Shown here one piece after another: positions 23,353 through 36,862 of a DNA stretch of 64,000 bases. The translations under genes and the position numbers were made by a program. Source of the stretch: Hypomyces perniciosus (lineage: Eukaryota > Ascomycota > Sordariomycetes > Hypocreales > Hypocreaceae); the NCBI GenBank assembly GCA_008477525.1, contig SPDT01000002.1:1426001-1490000 (forward strand). The letters run 5' to 3'. Each line of letters begins with the position of its first letter. Positions within the stretch are counted from its first letter, which is position 1. The notes beneath the pieces were generated by a model. It made no database searches. It was not told where the DNA came from and worked only from the letters and a program-made list of their open reading frames with translations.

Positions 23353-23674
23353 GATGAATAAACTGGATGAATCTCTGTCTTGGGCGCATTCACGAAGTCG
23401 CGCGACCAATAACAATTCAGATCGTCTTTTTCTTGTGCGACGTTGGCTCAGTCATGAAGGGACCCTGAAAATGGACGCGACTGTCACTGTGGCGCGTCCA
23501 AATAACCACTAAATTACTTGCCTTATCGCTTATCGATAAGACATATCGCGCAAAATTGAAGAGCTTTGAGATAGGACTACTAGTATGTGCAACACTCCAT
23601 GAGCTACCTATAGATAAGTCCCGTCGCATTGTATTCGCATCTTCTCCTGGGTTTCCTCCAACTTCGTTTTCTCT
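23353..23674. promoter_or_regulatory. divergent promoter between Nse3 and the Sls1-like gene
   Basis: 322 bp separate the two starts (23352 minus, 23675 plus). A CGATAAG/CTTATCG pair around 23523-23545 gives overlapping GATA-type elements on both strands. No other motif is evident. Confidence 0.45.
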
Positions 23675-26571
23675 ATGCTTTCGAGAGCGGCATGCGTGCC
23701 GCGCATATGTCTTACATGTCGGCTCGGCTTGGCAACAAGTCGAGCAATCACTGCGCGCACTTCACCCCACCAGACGAGATGGGTGCGGCACCGCTCCTAT
23801 CCCTCCGATCCGGTCATTCAGAGCAAAGAGAGGATAGAGGCGCTGATATCGGGAAGCCTTGATGAGAGGGCATCCAAAGAGTCTGCCAAACAGTCACGAA
23901 AACCAAGGAAGTCGGGTCAATGGCAACGGGGTCAACGCAGCAAGGGGGGCAAGCATGGATCCCAGAAGGCAACCATCAAAGAGCTCCCTGACCGGGCATT
24001 AAAACCCAGGAAAGATATAGAGGCACCTCTAAAGGCGGATGAGGGCATTCTGGATATGGAGGCCACGAAAGAAGAGTCTTTGGCAGAGGAGCCGGAACTG
24101 TCCACATCAAACAAACAACCCACCAACGAACTTCCTGAGACCGAGATCGAGCCCGAGCAAACCTTTCGCGACGAATTCATAGACCACAAAGGCCTTGGTG
24201 TTAATGCGCTGGGGAGGCCGATCGATGCGCTCGTCATCAAAAATCCAAACAAAATGAAGAGAGCCAAGAGACCCAGTCGCATGATAGAAGAGGAAGTGCC
24301 GGCAGCTCCATTCGAACTCCAGTTGGAGAGTCTGATCCGAGAGGAGGGGGAGGAAACAGAAGAGGAGGCCCTCGCAGAAGCTATGAAGAACATTGATGAA
24401 TTACGACCGATCGATACCTCGATCCTACGCATGAAAGACTTTGATGACTTGACGAATAGGCTTGTTGATGGGTTTTTGTATGATCAACTTCTCCATTACC
24501 TTGTACAGAAGCTCTCGAAGAACAACGGGGAGATGCCTGAGACGTCTAGCCATGAATGGATCATTAAGGAAGAGCCGTGGCAGGCTGCTAAGCCGGATCA
24601 CTTCAATTGGCAACTTCTCACGTTAAAGCAGCGCGCATCCATCAAGATCCTGCAAACAGCCTGGAACCTAGAAGTTCAAGAGCAAATGGAAGGTCTAGGC
24701 GAGAAGATGGTCTGGCTTCGTCCCAGAGTCTTTGACCTCATCTCCAGTAAGTTTATTTCTCCACGATGGGATACGCTGTGTTGCTTACGGCTCTATTTTT
24801 GAAGAACCCTTCAGCCCAGTTCTCGGAACGCTCAAGGCCGAATTGTTGTACGAATCCAATCGAGAAAGAATATCCCTGGATTTCGATGAATCTAGAATGG
24901 ATATTTACGCCCCAAGGTCAACAATACCCGTCATTCTTGCACGTCTAGATGAAATTTTACAGTCGATTGCGTCTCAAAAGATATCTGTACACCATGTAAA
25001 GGATAAAGACCTTCTTCCTGAAGTGTTGGAAGAGCTCGGTCGAATAACCAAAACCGTCATCCGTCATAACGAAGGGATTGCTGTATGATTCCTATTTCCT
25101 CCATGCCCAATTCCATGTCAGATGCTAACAGAACTAGGAACTTGAAATCTCTTGGCTGGCGGATGATGGCCGATCCCACGCCGCTGTAACTGAGCAAGAC
25201 GAGGCTGCAAGACAGACTGAAAGCCCTGCTGACATCGTCTTACGGTTACTCATGGCACGGCGAACGCCAGAGTTTGAAAGCACTGTCCAGATCATCACCC
25301 CATCGCAAGATAAAAAGGCCAAAGGCGGCGTCTTTGTGAGCCATCAAAGAGAAAGGAGGAGCATGTCCTGGAGGGACAAGTTCGGGAAATGGTCCAGATA
25401 CGTGAACCCCATTGGAGGGGCCTCGACAGAAAACGATGCTTCGGTCCAGCTCTCAGATGAGATTTCACTACCCGCGATGTCTGCGACCACGGATCGATCC
25501 AAGACAGACAACCGCATCGTCGCGACGTTTGGACACATTCTCCATGACGAGGCGCAAAAGAAGAACATGGAACAGCATCGCCGTATTCTCTCTCCCGTTG
25601 TCCCACACCCGGCGGCCTTGACAGCCATCACAGTCGAAGACAAGCCCGTCATTCAGCATACAGCCATTATTCTCAACTTTGCCCCCAATCCGTCCCACGC
25701 CCCAGGATCCAAGGGTAGAATTCCTGAAATCCGTCTCCGACTTCCCGTGGATCCTGATACTGATCTCTCCAACTTCTCCGTTCCACCTAACTCGACTCTA
25801 CACGGCGTTGAGCCTTGGCACACCAACTACCTTCTGCTGCCAAGTGAGAATGTAGACGTCCGCCTTTCTCAGCACGCCCTACACCCCCTCGACGTCAACC
25901 AGCAATCACTAAAAGACTTCCTCGCCGTCTCCGAGTTCAACCTGCTAGAAGGCCGCCTCCGAACACCCAGCCAAACAACATTCTCTATTCCAAATCGGTG
26001 GTTATCTAAACGCGGCAGACCCGCCACCGTCAATGTCCCATACATGTTCATGGGCCTAGAAATCCACCAGACCGTCGAAGTGGAGTGGCAAGGCCACACA
26101 TTACGCTACAGCAGCATCGAAGCAGGCCAGCACGGCGGTCAAAGGCAGGAACTTTCCCTTGAAGCCAAACCCGAAGACGAACAGAAACAGCCTCTCGCCA
26201 ACAAGGATGAGAAAGCCCGTTTCTTAGAGCTTGTGGAGGAGGTTGCCACGGGAAAGCACTTCTCGTGGCATGAGGGGTATCAATTGATGCAGGAGAGGTC
26301 CGATGAGCAGTTCAGCTTGGACATGCTAGATGAAGACTTCGTAGAGGGAGAGGAAGAATCTCCTTCTCCCCAAGAGCCAGAGGAGTCAAACACTCCCCTC
26401 TCTTCTCCTGAGGAAGATGGGAGTTCACAAGAGCCGACGCAACAAGACCAACAAAACTCAACAGACTCGAGTGGCAGTGAAGAGGTTGAAGCTACCCTTG
26501 AAACCACAGAGTCACCCGATACCGCCCCTCCTGTCCCTCTATCAGAACCCAACCAAAAGGAATCTACTTGA
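23675..26571 (+). CDS. Sls1-like mitochondrial inner-membrane protein
   Basis: Exons 23675-24746, 24805-25082 and 25138-26571 (2784 nt) encode 927 residues. The first about 45 residues are rich in Arg, Ala, Ser and Thr without acidic residues, a mitochondrial targeting sequence. Basic and acidic low-complexity stretches follow, then a region around 265-480 (KDFDDLTNRLVDGFL, LYESNRERISLDFDE) and a long C-terminal domain, matching the layout of fungal Sls1 proteins. Sls1 in yeast couples mitochondrial transcription to membrane-bound translation. The tail (last about 90 residues) is an acidic Glu/Ser/Pro/Gln stretch. Introns of 58 and 55 bp are GT-AG with ctaac or similar branch sites. The family call rests on overall pattern, not on a catalytic motif. 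Confidence 0.75.
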
Positions 26572-27141
26572 TCAAAGGAACATGGAGTTAGCAGTTGACC
26601 CAACAGATCAACTCGTCCTAAACGATGACCATACTATCTATCAATTTCCCCCATCTTTGTAAAATAAGTTATGAATATTGTAACATCAGCATGGTATATA
26701 CAAATAGATTATGACTCTCACTATCCAAAGGCATATTATTCGTTCCAATGTGAAGGTAGTGAGTGATACGGCGATAACACAAGTGATACCTAGGACATAC
26801 AAGTTCAGAGGCAGAGCGACATCATATCTGAACGCAAGCCAAGTTACGAGTTGGGCACATGTTAGTCAAGTCACATATCACATTGGCATCAAACATCACA
26901 TTCACGAAAGATGGTGCTTTTTTGAAGTCATGAATTCACTTCTACTCTATTTTTTGGTTTTGCACAACCTGAGATACCCTGATGGAACCCTATTCCCATC
27001 CTCTCATTAGTGTGCCTCGAGACTAAGTCGAGTTCTCATGCTTAGCAACATAGATCGTGTCGTCGTAGAAGTGAGTACATTATGCCCCACTGGAGAAACC
27101 TCACGAGGGCCCAGAACATCAGGTTTGATGATGGGTATCGC
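26572..27141. other. convergent intergenic region, 3' ends of the Sls1-like gene and tef1
   Basis: 570 bp between two converging stop codons. It should hold both 3' untranslated regions. An AATAAG-like stretch at about 26660 could serve polyadenylation of the left gene. I see no gene or repeat. Confidence 0.5.
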
Positions 27142-29144
<2,003 letters not shown>

Positions 29145-31300
29145 TTTGACGGATGTGTGGATGTAGCGTGGAAGCTGTTTGAATGTTCTGTACTAGAACG
29201 ACTGTAGACGATGGAAGTCAGTAGCTGCTTCGAAGGTGTTGATGGAAGAGGATGAGGATGAGGATGAGGGAGCACATACAATTCGCAGGTCGGATGCTTG
29301 AACCGGGTATGCGAGACGAGGAAGCAAAAGAAGAGGAAAATCCGCAAGCAGGTGGTGGGAGGAGGAGATTTAAAAGGTGGTGGGTGGTGGGAGGGGGTGG
29401 GGTGTGCACTGAACGCGTGCGCGGGGCAACCAGCTAGCGACCAAGGAGGGGCAACAGGCAATCGGCTGGCCTAGCCCTAACAAGCGCCGCAGAGGAATTT
29501 TTTTTTCTCTTCCACCTTTTTTTTTTGGACCTTGGCCCACTCTGGCCCTCGCACTTGCTTGCAGGATTTTCTCCTCGCCAGCTCGATGTGTGTGGGATGT
29601 GGTTAGCTGGCCAATCAGACGACGCGGTTTGTAGCTTGACTGCATAAAGTACCGCCACGATGATTTGGACGAACAATTGAGTGTGCGGGCAGGAGTCACA
29701 GCTGGCAGATTTTTTCCAGTGCAATTTTACGTTTACCACGTCTACCTGCCTAGTAGTATGCAATATAGTTTGCTTTCCATGGAGATGAAGTCGGATTGTT
29801 ATTATTTACTTCGTACTCTGATCGTAGTACTAATATCTCATTCACAGCTGAATACGAATACTGCCACAGACGGAGTAGTACTTGATGCCGCGACTATGCG
29901 CTGCCCCTCCACTCCCGTTTCATCCATGCGGCAGCTTGTTGAGAGGACCCGGACGGTTATCAAAAACATCCATGGAGGGCGAGGGCCTAAAGCGGCCAAC
30001 CATCAGAAGGCAAGGTGATTGCTGCTCTCAAGGTCTCTCAGCTTCGTTGTACCCACCGCCAGTCCCGACCCCGGACCATATGTACATAGTATTCGATATC
30101 TTGTCTATGCCTCATCGTCTACTTCGTACTCCCTACGTTCTGTTTCTTTTGTAGATATTTTTCTTTTAGCAGGCGCTAAAGAGCAAAAAGATATGGACCT
30201 CACATCACACGTGGGGGATCACGATGTAACAAAACAAGACGAGGGGCGAAAAAAACGCTCGCTTTCGGCCCAAAAGTCTCAAAGAAACTGGCTGAGCTCT
30301 CTCTCTGCCCAACCTCCGCCGCATCCACACACACTGGCGGCACGCCTGATTTAGCCCAACACTCCGCTATGTTTGGGTTTCATCATAGGCACCTGGACGA
30401 CGGCGTGAGTCAGACGTAGGGAAGAGAAAGGCGGTGATATCTATGTGGGAGGATCTCGATGTCCTGATGATCGATTGATCGTGGACTTGGCAGCACAAAT
30501 CATGTCAAAAGATGTTCAATTACTGGGTTTCATTAAAATCTTCTCCCTCGGTTTCTTGGCCTCTTGGCTTCCTCTGGCGATAGTAACAAAGTAATCAGGG
30601 CGTCCAGGGCTATGCCGTTATCATTACCCCTCCAAAGCCCCTCTGTCCAAAAGAGCTGCCCCTCTGTAGCCCACTACGAAACGTCATGCCCCACCAATTC
30701 ATCACCTGCACCTCGCTCACACCGATTGCCAAGCCTGGTCTTTTTTTCTTTTTCCTTGTTCGCACTGCTCGTACTGATTTATTTTTTAAATATGCAGGAC
30801 CTCTCGTGCATACATAAAGAGCGCGTATGTATGGACTGCATGACTGTGGATACAAGAGTCGCCGTTATCTTGCACCTATTAAAGGGTACCTACCCATTAA
30901 AGGACATCTCTTTAGACAGTGGTATCGCGGCTCGCTGGAAAATGCTTCCCAATGACAGACAGTACGGAGTCTCGATCCGCAAATTCCAGTGCTTGTCTGG
31001 CCTCGAACTCTGCTGCAATGTGGCTGCCAACCAAACGAGGTGGCGGTCCCAGCCACAGTGGAGAACTGCTTGTTTGCTTACTCCTGAATAGCTCCTCGAC
31101 TCCCTCTGGCATCAGATACATATCTAGCACCCTCCACGACTATACGAAACTTTGCGTTAGCGTCACTTTCCATTAGCCATAATTATTCTTCTTTAGAGTA
31201 CTACTTAATCATTACGACCTTCCCAAGACCAGCTCTTCACATTCGTTATTACTCATCGATAGTTCCTTGGTGACCAATCGCTTGTCATTGAAAGTCGAGG
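29145..31300. promoter_or_regulatory. tef1 promoter and leader, then gene-free DNA
   Basis: Read on the minus strand, 29145-29350 is a CT-rich leader with short CCTCAT repeats, typical of highly expressed fungal genes. A TTTAAA element lies near 29367-29373 and a CCAAT box at 29611-29615. From about 29750 rightward there are palindrome motifs (29810, 29870, 30120, 30961) and no convincing gene; the plus-strand frame 30564-31091 matches nothing. Confidence 0.5.
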
Positions 31301-31329
31301 TTCTGATGATAAGCTTCTAATTGCCAACT

Positions 31330-33010
31330 GTGATTCAGATTCGTTGAGTTTTTTCCCAAGTCATACAAGGCGGCCGAAGAATGGCAGTCACATGTCGATA
31401 GCGTCAAAAGGACCGACCTGGAGTCACACCGAGATAACCTAAACAAAGAGAACAGGAAGAAACTGTACCCCCTCATTCAGAGCGAATACGAACGACGGAT
31501 CAAAGTTTTGTCTTGCCATGGCCCTCGACGAGAGAAAATTGGGGAAATCCGAGAAGACGACAAAGCAGATCACCCTCCACTGGGCAAAGCAGTATTGTAT
31601 TGTACTAGGTGTTAGGATTTTAGCATGTATACTCACTCGACGACGAAGCAGAGCTATGCAGGGAGCAGAGCTCATCCTTGGATCTAGGGTGTTCGTCAAG
31701 ACAGGGCATATTCCAGAGCAGTCGGACAGAATACCTCAATCAATGGAACACAGACTCACCGAAGGACCAATTTTTTATGTTGCGCAAAATGCTACTACCG
31801 TCTCGAACTGAGTTATATGAGGATCTGCTTGTGTTTGTCATGGGAGAAATCTCAAAATCCTTTCTAAGCTTCAAATATAACACAAGAAGATCTGGAGAGG
31901 AATGGCGCACCTCATCAATAGTGATATCTCAGAACCATGTGGACATTGTGTTCACATATGTTTCCTCTGAAAGCGTCCAATCAGTCGTCAATACTGTCAT
32001 CGCCTATTGCAAAACGCCCACGTCCATTCCAGTCATGGAGTCTGATGTTGCTGTTCAAACCGTGGTCTCCACTCGCCCGAGGACTTGAACCGCGCCGTGG
32101 TACTGACACAATACGGCATTAGCCGGCGGGCAAGGGCTAATCTCAATGTCATAAGCAAGCGGAAGCCTGCCCATAAGACAGTTGTGTTCCTGACGACGAA
32201 AGGTTCGACCACAAACCCTCGCAATGTTTAACTTGACCACCTTGCAGAATAGAAAAGCCGACCAGGAAATCCCACGAACCAAACAACTATGGTGGAACAT
32301 CAGGGTCGCCCTCGACAACAGAATCTCTAAGCGGCCGGTAGGGGGATGAAAAGTCGCTGGGGCGGTTCCTTCACAATGCTGCCGAAGATCCAGTCAGATA
32401 CATTATAGACCAACTCCAAGAGGTTGGGATGTCGAACGGGCATTTGGCCTTGGACATGGTATCGTCTTCGAGAGTCACCCTCATGCTATCAGCGATATAT
32501 CCGAGGAAGTCGTGGACTGGAAAGATGGTCGGAAGACTTTGAGACTACGCTGCAGTCAATTCCATCCGCCCCGTTTTCCCGACACACCAACGCCGCTCGG
32601 GTCAAGAACCAGTAAAGGGGAGCATGATAACCGGGGTAGTCAACATTCGGCTTAACAATCGTGTGGAGGTAGTCAACAGGGCCGGCAATACTGTACGCAA
32701 GACTGCGGATTCTTCACCCAAGGGGAAGAAACTTCGCGGCGGTTTCAGAGAGGACATTTTGAGGACTACGTGGGCGCTCCCCCTAGATGGCTGTTCATAG
32801 GGCCTAATGGGTTTGCCCTATGCGGAGTACACAATTCGCATCGAGAGCTCTTTGTATGAGGAAGGGGATAAGCTGGTCTGCTTCGGTGATGGCGATAGTC
32901 GATGGGCATTCTTATGGTTTACGATCAAGGGAGGAGTGATTTTCTCATTTTCAAGCGTGGGTGAGGGTTGGTTTCATTCTGGCCTGGGAGTCGACTTCAG
33001 GTTTCGGTAA
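31330..33010 (+). pseudogene. decayed or mis-framed coding region, unidentified
   Basis: Several plus-strand stretches have protein-like composition but lie in different frames and are broken by stops: one near 31330-31450 (Glu/Arg/Lys-rich, helical), one at 31678-32088, one around 32350-32490, one around 32445-32620 in another frame, and 32807-33010. No set of GT-AG introns joined them into one sensible frame when I tried by eye. I do not recognise the family. It may be a gene inactivated by frameshifts and stops, or a multi-exon gene I failed to assemble. Palindrome motifs inside it (near 32821) also argue that it is no longer under coding constraint. Confidence 0.35.
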
Positions 33011-33492
33011 TGTTAGATGCCGTACTCCTTGTTTATTATATCCAATTTATGTCTATATCAGGTTTCTATGGCTTAGAAAGACTGTTTTGAGGTTTCCAGC
33101 AGAAGGGGGATAATAAAGCCACGGTTTATTGTCAATAACAGGTTCCTAGTCTTGTGTTATTGAGTCATTTACCTAGCACGATTATTTACTCCGTACACAA
33201 ACAAGATATGGCATGGGGGGCATCAATTCCACAGCTCCCTGATTGGATGTAATAATAGATCATATCAAATTTATTCTACGTAGTAGATACCCTCAGCTTC
33301 ATCGCGCATCGTCTGGAGAATATCACATATCAATACAGGGTAGTCTACAAGTCAACCCCCCTGACGGCCCGTTGACAGCTCAACCACCTGTCAAACACTC
33401 TCGGCACTCTCCATTCTCTCAAATACCTAACAGACAGCGGTATTCCCCAACAAAGAGCACTCTTCCTTCTGGTCGAGCGGTCAAAGCAAAAA
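33011..33492. other. intergenic, nothing recognised
   Basis: Mixed-composition DNA between the decayed region and the tRNA candidate. One TACTCCGTA-type motif occurs near 33187. No gene is supported. Confidence 0.4.
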
Positions 33493-33582
33493 GCCCGTAT
33501 AGAGTAATAGCAACTCGTTGGACTCCTATACCCCTTGTGTAGGCGATAGCCAAGGATCTCGGTGCAAATCCGGGTGCGGGCG
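33493..33582 (+). tRNA. probable tRNA-Arg(CCT) with a short intron, diverged
   Basis: The acceptor arms GCCCGTA (33493-33499) and TGCGGGC (33575-33581) pair over 7 bp with one G-T. A D-stem GAGT/ACTC (33502-33505 with 33513-33516), an anticodon stem starting TTGGA (33518-33522) with loop CTCCTA, and a T-arm CTCGG/CCGGG with a 7-base loop follow in the right order. The arrangement matches fungal tRNA-Arg with anticodon CCT at 33525-33527; the extra length implies an intron of about 17 nt after the anticodon. Odd features are a D-loop lacking the GG pair (AATAGCA), a T-loop TGCAAAT instead of TTCRANY, and an imperfect 3' anticodon stem, so it may be a pseudogene. Confidence 0.5.
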
Positions 33583-33912
33583 TATGTGTTCAACTCCCAG
33601 TTGGCCTCTTTCTTTTTGCCCTTTTTGCTATTTCTTGTATTTTTATTGCCCCCTTTTCCTTTCCCCTTTGAAAGTCCCGTTGTGCCGTCTGTTTGTGACA
33701 GCCGCTGATACCAGCCCCAGCCCCAGCCCCAGCACTCTCTTCTCTAGTCAACTCACGATGGGTTTCTTTGATGCTAGACATTGCTGCCGTGATATCTTCT
33801 CATTTACTATTCAAAACCACCGACGCATTATGTTCTAGTATTGCAAATCCTGTACTCCGTACACCATCTTACATGGCCATCTACGTACTCATAAATATCA
33901 TAAACTCGTCCA
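33583..33912. other. intergenic with CCAGCCC short repeat
   Basis: Pyrimidine-rich DNA with a CAGCCC tandem at about 33712-33733 and one TACTCCGTAC motif near 33853. It should include the 3' untranslated region of the MFS gene, which ends at 33913 on the minus strand. Confidence 0.4.
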
Positions 33913-35420
33913 TTATTGATCCTTCTTCCCCTTCGCCTTCGCCCTGTCCGCCCCCTTTGGTGTCTTCAAACCGAAAAGCACTGCTACCGCAACAACTGAA
34001 ATGCCCGCCGCACCCATGTTGTACGCATCCTCTCTCCCAGCCCACCAATACACACTCGTGAACAGTATCGGTCCCAGTCCACGTCCCAACTGACCCCAAC
34101 TCCGCAGCATTCCCAACTTGCTGCCGCGCTCGTCCTCGCTAGCCTCGAAGCTGCTGAGGGCATTAAGACCCGTCACTACGGTAGCAGACGTCACAGCCAA
34201 GCAAGTCGCCGCGGCATAAAGACCACCCACGCTGGAGACCCGTCCCAGGAGGATGAAAGACGCGAGACAGGCCACAACACCGATGCGAACAGACGTGAGC
34301 GGCGGGAGTCTTCGAGTGACACCACCCTGGAGAATGGATGCGACCAGACCAATGAAGCCCAGTAGCCTGCCATTCTTCCCCGAGGTGAACCCAAACAATT
34401 CGTAGCTCATAAACGACAACGAGCTCTCCATGCCCGAAAAGAACAGCAAGAAGACGAAATGCACGGCATTAAGCAGGAAGTGGGAATTCGTACTCTCCAG
34501 CTTCTGCGGCTCCTGCGTCTTCTTGTCCTCCTTCTCCTGTGGCTGCGACCCCTTAGCCGTCAACGAAGGCAACGTCTCTGGCAAGTAAAAGTACAGGTAC
34601 ACTGTCTCCAGCACAATCAGTACCAAGCTGAATCCCGCAGCTGTCGCAAACGGATTCGCGGAAACGGTTGGAATCGTGCTTAGCCACGCCCCCAGGGCTG
34701 GCCCGAAGGTGAACGCAACAGAGAAGCACGCGCCAATGATGGCCATGGTCGAGCCGCGGGTGGATTCGTCGGATATATCGCTGGCCATGGCGGTTGCAAG
34801 CTGGATGTTTCCTTCTGAGAGGCCGCCGACGATGCGGCTGGCGATGAAGGTGCGGAAGTCGACGGCCGCAACCCATAGGAGGACGGAGAGGATGTTACCG
34901 CACATGGAGGCGAGCAGGGCGTTTCGACGGCCGTAGCGGTCAGAAAGACGGCCGATCAAGGGCGAGGCAATGGCCTGGAGCAGTCTACAGCGCAAGAAAA
35001 CGCATAGTCAGCAACTGAAGGGGGCAGAATATCTTGGGGGGAGACTGGGCGAGGCACTCACGAAAATAGGGAGCCCATCGCTCCGCCGAGCAGGACGATG
35101 TCATATCGGGAGTCGATCGGCCTGGAAAACGCAGCCTTGTATGCGTTGAGCCCGCCGACGACCTGTTGCAAGAGCGTCTTGGGCGCATCGTCGAGGAGGA
35201 GAGACGGCGCCTCGCGATCGCGGTAGAACTCGAGGAGCTTGGGGAACAGGGGGAGGATGAAGGTAAAGGAGATCTATTTTTGCACCAAGTCAGCAGCTAG
35301 AACCAAAGATGACGGATGGATAGATGTTCTTGTAGGCGCGCGACTCACCAGATCCAGAAGAAGCGAAAAGGCGACCACTCTCAGGACCCTTTTCCTGGTC
35401 GCAGCATCGATGGCCGCCAT
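33913..35420 (-). CDS. major facilitator superfamily transporter, tetracycline-resistance/MFSD10-like
   Basis: Exons 35420-35349, 35273-35062 and 34984-33913 (1356 nt) give 451 residues; introns of 75 and 77 bp preserve frame. The protein has about 12 hydrophobic segments. After the third or fourth segment comes the MFS signature loop GRLSDRYGRRNAL, and later RIVGGLSEGNIQ and FGPALGAWLS, typical of the TetA-like drug:H+ antiporter group that includes MFSD10. A charged loop rich in Lys/Gln/Glu separates the two halves. It should be a plasma- or vacuolar-membrane exporter, but the substrate is unknown. It reads the same way as the P450 about 1.4 kb upstream, which allows but does not show a shared detoxification role. 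Confidence 0.85.
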
Positions 35421-36862
35421 ACTCGTATCGTGTCGTCACAGGGGGCGAAATCAACGTTTATGAAAATGTAGAACCAGCAGAAGCGCAATCGCTCGAGCTC
35501 GCGCCGAAAACCCACAATAAATACAAAATCGAAGAAGAAGAAAAAAAAGAAAAATTCGCAATTACTTAAGAAATATGGATTCTCAAAAGGGCATCAGGAA
35601 ATGTCGGCGTTGATAATCTCCACCATGAAAATGGACCACGTTGAAGCTATGCACTAATGTCCATTTTCCCTTGTTTGGCTCTGCTACTTCGTACAGGGGT
35701 TTATATTCGCCGTACTCTGTACTCCGTAGTACGAGGTCCCAAACATGGGCACATAAATTCCAAAGATGGGCACATAACTAAACCAAATCTGGCATAGGTC
35801 ACCCACCAACTATTTTTAGCTGCAAAAGAACTTCCAAATCATTTCCCCTACAGGACCTCAGCTGAGCCGCTAAGGGCCCTGAAAAAACGCCTCTTTGGGC
35901 CCCGAGCACCGGGAATGGGGGATTTTCAGCAGAATTCTGGGGTAAACCTGGTTTCAGTCGTGTTTCTTCCCGAATGCATTTCCTGATACTCCGTAGTATT
36001 CGATACTATATAAAATGATAGCATTTCATTTCTCGATTATGCCCAACTTGTCGCATTGACAAACTTATCGCCAACACCAAACGGATTTGAATATCCGAAT
36101 AATACTACAATGTATGCAGCCAGCGCATTCCGCATTATCCGGTAGTCCATCTCTTACTTGTAATCCTCCGTCGCGTGACGATGAGATGCGGCTTACTGAG
36201 CTAACGCACTTTTCGCCAATATCACCTCAATCCCGAATTATAGTCATGAAATATTGGCTCTTATTGGAGAGTATGGATACCGATATGATGACCAATCAAA
36301 GAATTTTCATTTTCGCTGACCTGCATGCAAGACAGGGATCTTTCCCGAGGCTGACTGTTGATGTTGATAGTACGAAGTAGTACGAAGTAGTATTGCATGG
36401 GAATCTGCTGTATGCGCCAAGACGGCCATAATTACCCGTCTTTAGCTGTGAATCCTAGCAATGCCATCTTCAAGCATCACCACAACAATACTTGCGGCTG
36501 TCCTCACCGAAAATAGGTAGGAATTCAGGACTTTGTTTTATTGATATGTGATGTGTGATATGCGATATAAATAAAAGAGCGAGCGGCTACAAAGGAAACA
36601 GGGTATCCAATAATACGAAGCAGAGAAGTGAGCCCCCCAACTGAACACCCTCCGATGACCCATCACCATCATCAGCACCTGGCTTGAGAAATATCACAAG
36701 CTCATTCATACAAAAGAAACATTCGGTGCGGCCAAAGCACATATACCTGCCATGAGAAAACCCGTAACATGTCTTTCAAGATCGTTTCTCAAAATCTTCC
36801 ATCATCACCCGTAAAGACCGTCATCATCATCTCTCATAATCATTCATTGACGTCGAAGATAT
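35421..36862. other. intergenic between the MFS transporter and P450 genes
   Basis: Contains the MFS promoter on its left and the P450 3' region on its right. A 12-bp repeat (ATGGGCACATAA) occurs twice at about 35744-35778. Palindrome motifs occur near 35685, 35711-35735 and 35988, and two tandem copies of TACGAAGTAG occur near 36370-36390. No gene is supported. Confidence 0.45.

Noticed and set aside
30564..31091. 175-codon plus-strand frame with a hydrophobic segment
   Set aside because: It starts in a pyrimidine-rich tract that makes Ser/Pro/Leu by chance, contains a palindrome motif, and overlaps a comparable minus-strand frame. There is no family match.
33471..33488. A Leu/Ser-type tRNA D-arm (TGGTCGAGCGGTCAAAGC)
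   Set aside because: No acceptor or anticodon stem pairs with it. The better cloverleaf starts at 33493 and uses the same T-arm.
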